DNA of 52,210 nucleotides from Flavobacterium sp. (GTDB taxonomy: Bacteria > Bacteroidota > Bacteroidia > Flavobacteriales > Flavobacteriaceae): contig NZ_JAIXYH010000078.1 of assembly GCF_027490375.1 (NCBI RefSeq), positions 1 to 52,210 on the forward strand, read 5' to 3'. How positions within the stretch are numbered: position 1 is the stretch's first letter; every line of letters starts with the position of its first letter. A model generated the notes under the pieces. The model was not told the DNA's origin, searched no databases, and saw only the letters and a list, made by a program, of their open reading frames with translations. This document shows positions 28,783 through 36,148 of this stretch, one piece after another. A program made the translations under genes and the position numbers.

Positions 28783-29334
28783 ATGAAAATATTTGCTGAA
28801 AGCGAACGCCTTATTTTACGAGAATTAGTTCCCGAGGACGTTGAGGGTATGTTTGAACTCGATTCGGATCCGGAAGTGCACAAATTTCTGGGCAATAAAC
28901 CACTGACATCCAAAGAACAATCTGCAAACGTCATCACTTTTGTTCGGCAACAATACCAAGAGCACGGCATTGGTCGTTGGGCTGTCATCGACAGGGAAAC
29001 CAATAACTTCATCGGCTGGGCCGGATTAAAATTTGTTACAGAACAAAACAATAATCACCAAAATTATTACGACATAGGCTATAGGCTCATCAGAAAATAC
29101 TGGTCGAAGGGAATCGCTACCGAAGCAGCTTTTTTAACACTCGACTATGCTTTTAACACCATGAAACTGCAGCAGGTGTACGCAGCTGCCGATGCAAACA
29201 ATCAGGCATCTATAAAAGTTTTGGAGAAAATTGGCATGCAGTTCGTAGAAACCTACTTCGATGAAGATACGCCATGGAATTGGTATAAAATTGAAAGAAC
29301 GGATTATACAATTAATAGACAATCAATACGTTAG
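28783..29334 (+). CDS. GNAT N-acetyltransferase, RimJ/RimL type
   Basis: A 183-residue acetyltransferase. It shows ERLILRELVPEDVEGMFEL near the start, GWAGLKFV, IGYRLIRKYWSKGIATEA (the acetyl-CoA P-loop region, Q/RxxGxG/A-like) and ANNQASIKVLEKIGMQFV. Members acetylate protein N-termini or small amines. The substrate is unknown. It follows the cupin gene after 6 bases. Confidence 0.9.
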   Translation: MKIFAESERLILRELVPEDVEGMFELDSDPEVHKFLGNKPLTSKEQSANVITFVRQQYQEHGIGRWAVIDRETNNFIGWAGLKFVTEQNNNHQNYYDIGYRLIRKYWSKGIATEAAFLTLDYAFNTMKLQQVYAAADANNQASIKVLEKIGMQFVETYFDEDTPWNWYKIERTDYTINRQSIR

Positions 29335-29405
29335 TTAATTGTTGATGTAACCTTGATTATGTAGTATTTACGTCACGCTGATTCGCTTTATTAAAGTTTC
29401 TTTCT

Positions 29406-29999
29406 ATGAAATTAAAGTCTTTAAAATACCTTTTTATCGCTATTATTTTAGTAGTAACTACCGCTTTTTGGTCGTTTAATAAGATCGGTTTTATAACAGG
29501 TTTAAAAGTCGGACAAAAGATTGACAGTTTAAATGGAGTTTACGTTTATTACAACGGTTCGGTTGGTAATGTAGTGGGTCGGAATACCACTATCGACGGC
29601 TACAATCTTGGATTGAAGTATCAGTGCGTTGAGTTTGTTAAACGCTATTACTATCAACATCTTAAACACAAAATGCCCGATAGCTATGGTCATGCAAAAG
29701 ATTTTTATGATCGCGCAGTTGCAGATGGCGGAATGAACAAAAAAAGAAATTTAATTCAGTTTACAAATACGAGTAAATCGAAGCCTCAGGTGAACGATCT
29801 TCTGATTTTTGATGGAAATGTATTCAACCAATACGGTCATGTGGCAATTATTTCTAAAGTAACAGCTTCACAGATACAAATTGTGCAGCAAAATCTGGGA
29901 CCAAACGCAAAATCCCGAATCGTCCTCGACCTCAATTATAAAAACGGAAAGTGGACCATTAAGCACGACGAAATTTTGGGTTGGTTGCGAAAAGTTTAG
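29406..29999 (+). CDS. Exported CHAP-domain amidase/peptidase
   Basis: A 197-residue protein with an N-terminal membrane anchor or uncleaved signal (residues 7-24). The CHAP domain has the catalytic Cys in LKYQCVEFVKRYYYQ, the His in QYGHVAIISKV, and the polar residue in QQNLGP. CHAP enzymes cut peptidoglycan cross-links or glutathionylspermidine-type amides. Without an extra cell-wall-binding domain the target is uncertain. The gene stands alone, followed by a long gap. Confidence 0.85.
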   Translation: MKLKSLKYLFIAIILVVTTAFWSFNKIGFITGLKVGQKIDSLNGVYVYYNGSVGNVVGRNTTIDGYNLGLKYQCVEFVKRYYYQHLKHKMPDSYGHAKDFYDRAVADGGMNKKRNLIQFTNTSKSKPQVNDLLIFDGNVFNQYGHVAIISKVTASQIQIVQQNLGPNAKSRIVLDLNYKNGKWTIKHDEILGWLRKV

Positions 30000-30231
30000 T
30001 AGAACAGAATTTTCAATTATTGCTGTCGTCGTAAGAAAATGTTTTAAACAGGTATTTGTGACTAAAATCGATTATTTGCAATGCAGGTTTGCCAAAATAT
30101 GTTTGTTAACGTTCCCTCAGTCGTCATACAAACTAAGCCGCGGTATCCCCAACACGATTCGGTAATAATTTCGTCGAAATACCCAAAAACAGTATTTCAC
30201 TTTTAGGTAAAAATTGATAGTACTAGTTTTT
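30000..30231. other. Gap without a gene
   Basis: No credible coding frame, RNA or terminator is seen here. The AT-rich sequence leads into the structured repeat at 30232. Confidence 0.6.
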
Positions 30232-30402
30232 AGAAGCTTTTCCGGCTGTTCGCTTTAGTCCGCAAAAAATACGGCACGTTCACTCGGCCTGCGGCGGGCT
30301 CCTCGTGTCGCCACCACAGTAGCGGTTCACGTAGCCGTATTTTTCTTGCGGGCTGCCGCTGCCATCCGGGCTAGGGAATACGTTACTAACGTTTGGTGGA
30401 AA
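30232..30402. repeat. Structured repeat element (family B, 30 kb copy)
   Basis: It begins GAAGCTTTTCCGGCTGTTCG and ends GCGGGCTGCCGCTGCC, then CGGGCTAGGGAATACG and TTACTAACGTTTGGTGG. A strong inverted pair, CCGCAAAAAATACGGC (30260-30275) with GCCGTATTTTTCTTGCGG (30334-30351), encloses a GC-rich loop of 58 bases. The 3' end is nearly identical to the copy at 26246-26413, but the stem and loop differ. Confidence 0.78.
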
Positions 30403-30714
30403 AATACCTATAAGTAGGTATTTTTGGGAGTTACGAACGGTTTACTTTAGCAAACGAAACCCAAATGCGAATTCTGTTTTTTTGATATGTATTTTTTTGA
30501 GATTTTACGAATAAAAACAACTTTGCTGCTAAGAAATACAAAAGTTTTTGTGGTTACTTTTTAGATTGTAAATTTTGAGATATCGCATACAAATTTAACA
30601 TATTCAAAAAACGAAAGTTTATAAAAGTCTCTCAAACGAATAAAAAATGATTCTTTCGAGTATTTGCGCGTGTTTTCGCGGATAACGTGCTTAGATAAAA
30701 GATGAAAACTTTCG

Positions 30715-30722
30715 TATATTTG
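30715..30722 (+). promoter_or_regulatory. -7 promoter box for the HEPN gene
   Basis: TATATTTG, an exact TAnnTTTG box, lies 36 bases upstream of the ATG at 30759. It falls inside an in-frame extension that begins at 30702, so that upstream start is unlikely. Confidence 0.55.
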
Positions 30723-30758
30723 GGAGTTAGGTGTAATGCTAAAAACGAAAATACTAAT

Positions 30759-32144
30759 ATGACTACAGGAAAAAATTTAAATAAAAATTTAGAGACATTT
30801 TTGAGACACATTGACGCTATTAAAGATACGTTGCCAATGACTATGCTCCTTATTCAACCTTACAACAAAAAGGCGAATGATGACTTTATGAAATTTCTTA
30901 AAGAAAGTGTTGAAGAAATTGAAGACGACAATGGCAAGAAAAGGCTTTTAGTAAAAGCTGACGAATCTAAAAAGTTTGAAACACTTGAGAGAAATGCTTC
31001 TACTTCATCACTTGCAAACAAAATTATTCCAGAAAGCTTGTTTGTTTCTTTAATTTCTCAATATGACGCTTTTTTAACTCGTCTGCTCCGTGCTATATAT
31101 GAAATTAAGCCAGACGTATTAAATGGCTCTGAAAGGAATCTAACTTTCTCCCAGCTTGTTGAAATGGAGACCATTGAGAATGCAAGGGAATTCATAATAG
31201 ATAAAGAAATTGATACTGTTTTAAGAAGGAGCCATTCTGAACAATTCGATTATCTCGAAAAACTAATTGGTATTAAACTAAGGGAAAACCTACCTATTTG
31301 GCAAACCTTCATAGAAATTACTGAGAGAAGAAATTTACTTGTGCATTGTGATGGTGTTGTATCAAATCAATACGTAAAGAACTGCCAGGAACACAATTGT
31401 CAGATAGAAAAAACTGAGGTTGGTGACAGATTAGGCGTTGAGCCTAAATATTTTTCAATTGCTTATAAGTGCCTTTATGAAATTGCTACAAAGTTGACAC
31501 ATACAATTTGGAGAAAACTACTTATTTCAGACTTAAAAGAAGCTGACAGAGAATTAAATGATGTTTGTTTTCATTTAATAAATACAAACTCTTTCGACCT
31601 TGCTGACATTCTCCTTGATTTTGGTTGTCACCAAAAAAGACATTTTAATGATTCACTAAAAAACGTATTTATTGTCAACGGCTCTTTATCTAAATATCTA
31701 CAGGACAGAAAAGACGAAGCAAAACAAATACTTGACAAAAAAGACTGGAGTGCAAGTAGTGACGATTTCAAGTTAGCATACGCGGTTCTGACTGACGACT
31801 ATGAAAAGGCTTATAAAATAATGAGTAAAATTGGAGATAAAGGAGAAGTTGACAAATCCGATTATAAACAATGGCCTTTATTCAATAAAATTAGGACAGA
31901 AGAGAAGTTCAAAGAAACATTCAAGTTTATTTTCAAAGAAGAATATTCTGTAATGGAAACTCCAATGAGACCTCTTCAAGAATTGATAACCAAGGAAATA
32001 AAGAAGAACAAAGAACTTAAAGAAAAAACCTTTAAAAAGGTTGAATCAGCGAAAGAACTAAAAGAAAAAGAAAGCACTACACCTAAAACGGGTTTGCCGC
32101 AAGTGGGGGTTAAGCGTAAATCGAGAGTTCGTGCTTCTAAATAA
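30759..32144 (+). CDS. HEPN-domain protein, large
   Basis: A 461-residue, mostly helical protein. Residues 90-200 look like a HEPN domain: LFVSLISQYDAFLTRLLRAIY, then the RX4H motif in ERRNLLVHCDG (R191 to H196), the catalytic signature of HEPN ribonucleases in toxin and phage-defence systems. The rest has no motif I recognise and a Lys/Glu-rich C-terminus. The last 20 or so codons (from about 32085) lie inside a repeat element, so the native end may be lost. No antitoxin-like gene is next to it. The gene is in an AT-rich accessory region and may be acquired. Confidence 0.65.
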   Translation: MTTGKNLNKNLETFLRHIDAIKDTLPMTMLLIQPYNKKANDDFMKFLKESVEEIEDDNGKKRLLVKADESKKFETLERNASTSSLANKIIPESLFVSLISQYDAFLTRLLRAIYEIKPDVLNGSERNLTFSQLVEMETIENAREFIIDKEIDTVLRRSHSEQFDYLEKLIGIKLRENLPIWQTFIEITERRNLLVHCDGVVSNQYVKNCQEHNCQIEKTEVGDRLGVEPKYFSIAYKCLYEIATKLTHTIWRKLLISDLKEADRELNDVCFHLINTNSFDLADILLDFGCHQKRHFNDSLKNVFIVNGSLSKYLQDRKDEAKQILDKKDWSASSDDFKLAYAVLTDDYEKAYKIMSKIGDKGEVDKSDYKQWPLFNKIRTEEKFKETFKFIFKEEYSVMETPMRPLQELITKEIKKNKELKEKTFKKVESAKELKEKESTTPKTGLPQVGVKRKSRVRASK

Positions 32145-32213
32145 AATTGGTGTTTATTGACAGGTTGGTGCTTCTAAATCCCCACCTGCGGCAAGCCAGA
32201 AACCGTTACAAGC
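32088..32213. repeat. Cassette-boundary repeat element, copy 1
   Basis: Inverted arms GCCGCAAGTGGGG (32096-32108) and CCCCACCTGCGGC (32180-32192) pair at 12 of 13. The 5' block CGGGTTTGCCGCAAGTGGGG then TTAAGCG resembles the start of copy 2 (CCGTTTTGCAAAAGCGGGGG), and both carry GCTTCTA and a 3' block like AAATCCCCAC. It overlaps the end of the HEPN gene and lies 18 bases before the next gene. It ends GTTACAAGC (32205-32213), which is the reverse complement of GCTTGTAAC at 32938-32946. Confidence 0.65.
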
Positions 32214-32231
32214 AACTTAAAACAGACGACA

Positions 32232-32930
32232 ATGCGTACACTAACTGCAATATTTTTACTGACAATTTTGTTTGGTTGCTCTAACAGAAAATCGAAAGAA
32301 GACAAAGTGAGTAATAACGACAATCTCGAACATACTAATAATTTTGAAATATCAGCAATTGACGGGAAACTACCATTGCGTTTAAACGAGCTTAATCTTA
32401 AAGACAAAAACAATTCAGTTCAATTGAATGACGGAGTTAATTCCAAAATCGAAGAAACGGTTAAAGACTACGCTAAAGACTTTGAATTTTATGACAGCAC
32501 TCAAACATATAAAGACACTTACATTAACACAATTCGACTATACGACAGTCTATATACAATTTACTTAGTCCTTTTAAAGCATTATCCGACAGATGAAGTT
32601 AACAGTAGAGCATTATTCTACGACAATCAAAAGAAAGAATTTGTAGACAACGTTTTTGACTTTAATCTATGGGTCTTATATGACTTTGAGCACGGAAAAC
32701 TAATACCGACAAAACTAAAAACAGACTTTGAAATCACGACACCTGAAATTGAAATTGTAGACTTCAACAAAGACGGAGTTAATGACTTCAAATTTGTAAG
32801 TCTTTGGCATAATGGAACATTTAACGCAATTCACACGACAATTTTAACAGTAAAAAATAACAAGGTTAACACTTTGTATTTTGACGAAAAACCAATTGGA
32901 AATGACGAACTACTACAAGAACGAAAATAG
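32232..32930 (+). CDS. Lipoprotein of unknown function
   Basis: A 232-residue protein with a lipoprotein signal (LLTILFGC, Cys at residue 16), probably anchored in the outer or inner membrane. The C-terminal third has an EF-hand-like loop, DFNKDGVNDFKFVSLW, as in several Bacteroidota secreted proteins with a beta-strand-rich fold. I do not recognise the family. The gene lies alone between two boundary repeats, with no promoter seen, as in a single-gene cassette. Confidence 0.7.
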   Translation: MRTLTAIFLLTILFGCSNRKSKEDKVSNNDNLEHTNNFEISAIDGKLPLRLNELNLKDKNNSVQLNDGVNSKIEETVKDYAKDFEFYDSTQTYKDTYINTIRLYDSLYTIYLVLLKHYPTDEVNSRALFYDNQKKEFVDNVFDFNLWVLYDFEHGKLIPTKLKTDFEITTPEIEIVDFNKDGVNDFKFVSLWHNGTFNAIHTTILTVKNNKVNTLYFDEKPIGNDELLQERK

Positions 32931-32937
32931 AAAAGCA

Positions 32938-33073
32938 GCTTGTAACAGCCGTTTTGCAAAAGCGGGGGTTTTGTGCTTCTATGAAACATTTGTGCAAGCT
33001 TCAACAGCAGTAATTCTATTGAACTTTTTTACTAAAAATCCGCCACATCGTCAATCCTAAAAACGTTAGCCGG
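32938..33073. repeat. Cassette-boundary repeat element, copy 2
   Basis: It begins GCTTGTAACAGCCGTTTTGC and continues AAAAGCGGGGGTTTTGTGC, TTCTATGAAACATTTGTGC, then ends near CTAAAAATCCGCCAC, TAAAAACGTTAGCCG. The two ends pair only partly (GCGGGGGTTTT with AAAAATCCGCC). I recall this kind of spacer (CTTCTATGAAA then a block like TTGTGCAAG, then TGAACTTTTTTACTAAAAATC) from Bacteroidota genomes. That is family memory and not a search result. Confidence 0.65.
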
Positions 33074-33132
33074 TAATGCTGAAACCGACATCTAGGTTCA
33101 CCTAAACAAACCCAAAAAAATGAAAAAACTGA

Positions 33133-33675
33133 TCAAACTTGAGCCGAGATAATATCGATTTTTGAACTCATTTTTATAAAGTCTTTGTCATTTGTAACAA
33201 CTTTATATTTATTCATATAAGCTAATTCGGCATAATAAGAATCATTGAAATCAACTAGCTTGAAATTTTCTAGAATAGCTTCTTTATTAATTGCATTAAA
33301 ATCATCTCCAACGATAACAATATTTGGTAACTTTAAAATCTTATTAACTGCGACAGCTATTATAGAAATTGTCTCCTCATATTTAGCAGTCCCAACAAAG
33401 TCTTTTTTAAAATCTTTATTCGATAGTTTTTCTGTAGATATCCATTGATTAAAGTCTCTTCTCAATATGACATTAGCGAACTCGGAAATTACCATTGAAG
33501 TAAGAAAAATGGGAGTCGCTTTTTGCAACAATGTTTGAAAGAAATCAGTGTAAATTTTCTGTTCCTTTGCTTGATAATTTGCCATTGTTCCATATAACAA
33601 AAGCCAAATATTCGTATCGAAGAAGATTTGATCAGTAAATCCAATCTTATAATCCTTGATGTTAATCGTTGCCAT
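33133..33675 (-). CDS. PIN-domain nuclease
   Basis: A 180-residue PIN fold, the usual fold of VapC-type ribonuclease toxins. The acidic residues are all present: D20 in FFDTNIWLLLY, E65 in VISEFANVI, D142/D145 in VDFNDSYYAEL and D163/D165 in VTNDKDF. It is longer than a typical VapC (about 130). The ATG at 33675 (MATINIKDYK) overlaps the end of the STAS-like gene by 14 bases, giving translational coupling. An in-frame upstream start would lie inside the STAS-like gene. No classical VapB antitoxin is adjacent. Confidence 0.85.
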   Translation of the reverse strand: MATINIKDYKIGFTDQIFFDTNIWLLLYGTMANYQAKEQKIYTDFFQTLLQKATPIFLTSMVISEFANVILRRDFNQWISTEKLSNKDFKKDFVGTAKYEETISIIAVAVNKILKLPNIVIVGDDFNAINKEAILENFKLVDFNDSYYAELAYMNKYKVVTNDKDFIKMSSKIDIISAQV

Positions 33676-34015
33676 AAATCGCGTCGTTAGAATTTCTCTC
33701 AAACGATTCACGATCTGCAAAGTATTCTTTCGCTCGTTGAATTACATCTCTGAACAGTATTCTATCGTCCTTTTCGACATTTTCTAATTTCAAATACTCG
33801 TTTAGGAATTGGGGCGTGTATTCCTTTTTGCTATACAAACTACCAATCGCCGCATTTAAAAACGCAGTTATTATGATAGTTATGCCAGCAAAATCCAATT
33901 CAACCTTCTCCTTTTTTTGGAGATAAGTGTCAACAAGCTCGAAAACTTTCATGCCACTTTCGGTCGAAACTGCTAATTCTGAATTGATTACGTTTCTGAT
34001 TATTATGTGTTGCAT
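33662..34015 (-). CDS. STAS-like protein (DUF4325 type)
   Basis: A 117-residue protein with a STAS-like pattern at residues 38-61 (VELDFAGITIIITAFLNAAI), the strand-helix unit that in anti-sigma antagonists carries a phosphorylated Ser or Thr. T50 sits at the equivalent place. It fits DUF4325 proteins. The C-terminal third is charged. It lies between the GHKL ATPase gene and the PIN nuclease gene, overlapping the latter. A good promoter lies just upstream. I infer, but cannot show, that it binds one or both partners. Confidence 0.7.
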   Translation of the reverse strand: MQHIIIRNVINSELAVSTESGMKVFELVDTYLQKKEKVELDFAGITIIITAFLNAAIGSLYSKKEYTPQFLNEYLKLENVEKDDRILFRDVIQRAKEYFADRESFERNSNDAIYGND

Positions 34016-34033
34016 GGTGTTCTTTGGTTAGGG

Positions 34034-34064
34034 CAAAGATACAAGATTAAAATATGTTATCAAA
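34034..34064 (-). promoter_or_regulatory. Internal promoter ahead of the STAS-like and PIN genes
   Basis: On the minus strand TTTG (34061-34064), 19 bases, TATCTTTG (34034-34041): a perfect -33/-7 pair of the Bacteroidota type. It overlaps the last codons of the GHKL gene and lies about 19 bases before the ATG at 34015, so the STAS-like and PIN genes can be made without the ATPase. Confidence 0.68.
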
Positions 34065-34928
34065 ACTATCTAATTCTTCAGTGAGGAGGTAATGATTCTT
34101 ATCATTAAGGTTAAATTTAATGTTCACTATTGTTCCATCAAATATAGAATTAAGCCTCCTTTTGATAACATTTCCATTTTTAAACTCATAGAAACCATCT
34201 GAAGAGACTATTTGAATTTTCCCTTTATTGAGTTTGATGAAGTCAAAGATTACAGCAAGGCCCAGACCGCCTGACGTTGTACCTGTTTTTGTGGTATTGC
34301 CCTTAACCATGGCCCATTCAATGGCATCCTCTGCAGTTATGTCTCTTCGGAGATAGTTTGATACATTTTGCTTAATGTTGTCTCCCTTATCAACTACTGT
34401 AAAGTGTAAAGGCTTATCGGGTTTTCTCGGGAAAAATTGTCCACAAGTATGGATAAAATCGCACTTCCCGTGAGTTCTTGCATTCTCGTATATTTCAAAA
34501 ATATTCCTAATAATTTCTTTTCCAAGTTTCTCACTGTGTTTTGGAAATTGAGGTTTGCTTAGAAGTTCTTTGTTCAAGTATGTTTGAAAACCAATATCAT
34601 TATTAGGCATAAATTTCATATATGTTAACACGGTATCATATCTATCGTCAATTTTGTCAAAACCAAATGGAACGAGAAAGGCATTTTTTCTGAGAATAGT
34701 CTCAATACCATTATTCATATTAATCACAGACACTTTGTTGCCTTTTGATTCAAGAAGTTCGAAAATAGTACCGATCAATGCGGAAAGATTAGCTTCAAGA
34801 AACGTAACTTTTGTAAAATCGAAAATTATTTCGGTTCCCGATAGATGTTTGTAAGTGTTTAACCAAGTGACAATTAAATCGTAACCTTCATACTCACTTT
34901 TAATGTCGTTTGGTATATCAATTTTCAT
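34047..34928 (-). CDS. STAS-GHKL ATPase (anti-sigma-kinase-like)
   Basis: A 293-residue protein. Residues 1-100 look STAS-like (EIIFDFTKVTFLEANLSALI, then SKGNKVSVIN). Residues 130-275 form a GHKL ATP-binding domain with the N-box EIYENARTHG (N149), the G1 motif VVDKGDNI (D180, G182) and the G2 motif TTSGGLGLAVIF. There is no histidine phosphoacceptor, so it resembles the RsbW/SpoIIAB partner-switching kinases more than a two-component sensor. It is the first gene of the three-gene minus-strand module. The partner is probably the STAS-like product downstream. Confidence 0.72.
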   Translation of the reverse strand: MKIDIPNDIKSEYEGYDLIVTWLNTYKHLSGTEIIFDFTKVTFLEANLSALIGTIFELLESKGNKVSVINMNNGIETILRKNAFLVPFGFDKIDDRYDTVLTYMKFMPNNDIGFQTYLNKELLSKPQFPKHSEKLGKEIIRNIFEIYENARTHGKCDFIHTCGQFFPRKPDKPLHFTVVDKGDNIKQNVSNYLRRDITAEDAIEWAMVKGNTTKTGTTSGGLGLAVIFDFIKLNKGKIQIVSSDGFYEFKNGNVIKRRLNSIFDGTIVNIKFNLNDKNHYLLTEELDSFDNIF

Positions 34929-34966
34929 GACAAGATTTATTCAGCTAAGATACGAAACACAGCACA

Positions 34967-34988
34967 AACGGTAACAGCGGTAACCGTT
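34967..34988. repeat. Short inverted repeat upstream of the GHKL gene
   Basis: AACGGT (34967-34972) and ACCGTT (34983-34988) flank GGTAAC repeats. The block resembles the GTTACC-type ends of the boundary repeats and may mark the module's outer edge. It is weak on its own. Confidence 0.35.
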
Positions 34989-35137
34989 GCAGAACTATCA
35001 TCTTTCTCCAAAATATAAAAATTCCAAATTAAAACGAGCTCAAATTAGACGTTTTAAAGTACGCTCGTTCGCAAAATAGCGTGTGGTTTTAAAAAGTAAC
35101 TAAGCCTTAAAACGCCTTTTTTGGAGTCAAAAAACAG

Positions 35138-35464
35138 TCATTTTGTAAAACCGCAAAGCTTTTCTCGTTTTTGTGATATAACTTTGGCTATTGCCGCTGG
35201 TTTTTTGGTTTTGAAGGTCAGATATTTCTTCAAGTTGTAGGTTAAGCTTGCCATGAGCACGTGTTTGTTGACATTTTTAATGCCACGGGTGTTTACCCGC
35301 TTCATATTTCTGAAGTTTACCAGCGTTCCCACTCGCGCGAATTTACTTCGTCTGTTAGGTTGGAGCCTCGGGTTTAATTCGTGTTCCCGTGCGTTCGGAA
35401 ACTTCCCCCAGTAACGTTTATCGCAGCACCGATTGCAATGGAAATTATGGCTTTGCGTGTGCAT
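35138..35464 (-). pseudogene. Transposase C-terminal remnant (IS1182-like)
   Basis: The segment VGTLVNFRNMKRVNTRGIKN followed by KHVLMASLTYNLKKYLTF is the C-terminal helix region of IS1182-type transposases, which are normally about 450-500 residues. Here only about 65 residues match. The N-terminal half of the open frame (cysteine- and histidine-rich) does not look like transposase. No catalytic DDE residues or terminal inverted repeats are seen. It is a dead fragment marking a past insertion next to the accessory module. Confidence 0.7.
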
Positions 35465-35536
35465 GTGGAGCTGTTTTTACAGCAGCGATTATCGATAACT
35501 TCGTTGGTTTTTTGAAAAGGTAGGTAGTTAAATGTT

Positions 35537-35565
35537 TCGTTTAAACGATACTTTTATTATTTTTG
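35537..35565 (+). promoter_or_regulatory. Candidate operator and promoter of the XRE gene
   Basis: TCGTTTAAACGA (35537-35548) is a perfect 12-base palindrome at about the -33 position. TATTTTTG (35558-35565), an exact -7 box, follows. The ATG is 23 bases downstream. A palindrome overlapping the promoter is what an autoregulating HTH repressor would bind. Confidence 0.6.
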
Positions 35566-35587
35566 AAATACTAGACGATTCGACAAA

Positions 35588-35902
35588 ATGAAAACGTACA
35601 CCTTAGAAGAAGTACAAGATGAACTTATCGGAAAAGTGGGAACAGCAGAAAGAAACTTTTTTGAATACGAACTTCAAATGGATTTAATCGGAAAAGCCAT
35701 AAAACAAACCCGAAAAGAGCGCAATTTGACTCAAGACGATTTAGGGAAACTTATAGGTGTGCAAAAAGCTCAAATTTCAAGGCTTGAAAACAATGCAAGT
35801 AACGTAACAATGGACACTTTGTTGCGTGTTTTTACTGCCCTAAAAGCAAAAGTAAAATTCCAAGTAGAATTAGCCGACCTGAACATAAGTGTTGGGCGAT
35901 AG
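35588..35902 (+). CDS. XRE-family HTH regulator (HigA antitoxin-like), orphan
   Basis: A 104-residue protein with a Cro/C1-type helix-turn-helix at about residues 37-92 (IGKAIKQTRKERNLTQDDLG, then IGVQKAQISRLENN). The N-terminal acidic part and the C-terminal beta-rich tail are as in HigA-type antitoxins. HigA is usually encoded after a RelE-like HigB toxin. Here the upstream neighbour is a transposase remnant, so the toxin is missing. A palindrome over its promoter suggests autoregulation. The 3' end adjoins a repeat element, so the last codons could have been changed. Confidence 0.8.
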   Translation: MKTYTLEEVQDELIGKVGTAERNFFEYELQMDLIGKAIKQTRKERNLTQDDLGKLIGVQKAQISRLENNASNVTMDTLLRVFTALKAKVKFQVELADLNISVGR

Positions 35903-35904
35903 TA

Positions 35905-36075
35905 CCCCCGGTAACGCTCCCGCGGCCGTGATGGCAGTGGAAACAAAAATGCAACAAAAGTGTGTGAGAGCGGTTTTGAATAGGCGACCAACGGAAGCCC
36001 TATACAAAAGCAGCACGAACCGCTTTTGTGCGTTTTTGTTGCAACGAACAGCGCGAAATGCCGCCCAAATAAAAA
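35905..36075. repeat. Structured intergenic repeat (family A, 36 kb copy)
   Basis: It shares GGCGACCAACGGAAGCC (35983-35999) with 21042-21058. Inside are CCGCTTTTGTGCGTTTTTGTT and its partial complement AACAAAAGTGTGTGAGAGCGG, making a long stem. No gene is seen. Confidence 0.65.
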
Positions 36076-36079
36076 ACAA

Positions 36080-36118
36080 AAAAACCGGTTTTCAACATTA
36101 GATTGACGACCGGTTTTT
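36080..36118 (-). terminator. Bidirectional terminator after kup
   Basis: Stem AAAAACCGGT with ACCGGTTTTT (36080-36089, 36109-36118), 10 bp perfect, with A/T runs on both sides. It lies 31 bases beyond the kup stop. Confidence 0.82.
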
Positions 36119-36148
36119 GAGTATTAGTTTCAAAACTTGATGAGCTGC

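Noticed and set aside
32088..33073. True integron attC sites
   Set aside because: The core RYYYAAC and GTRRRY boxes are not convincingly present and no integron integrase lies in the window. Only an attC-like role is proposed.
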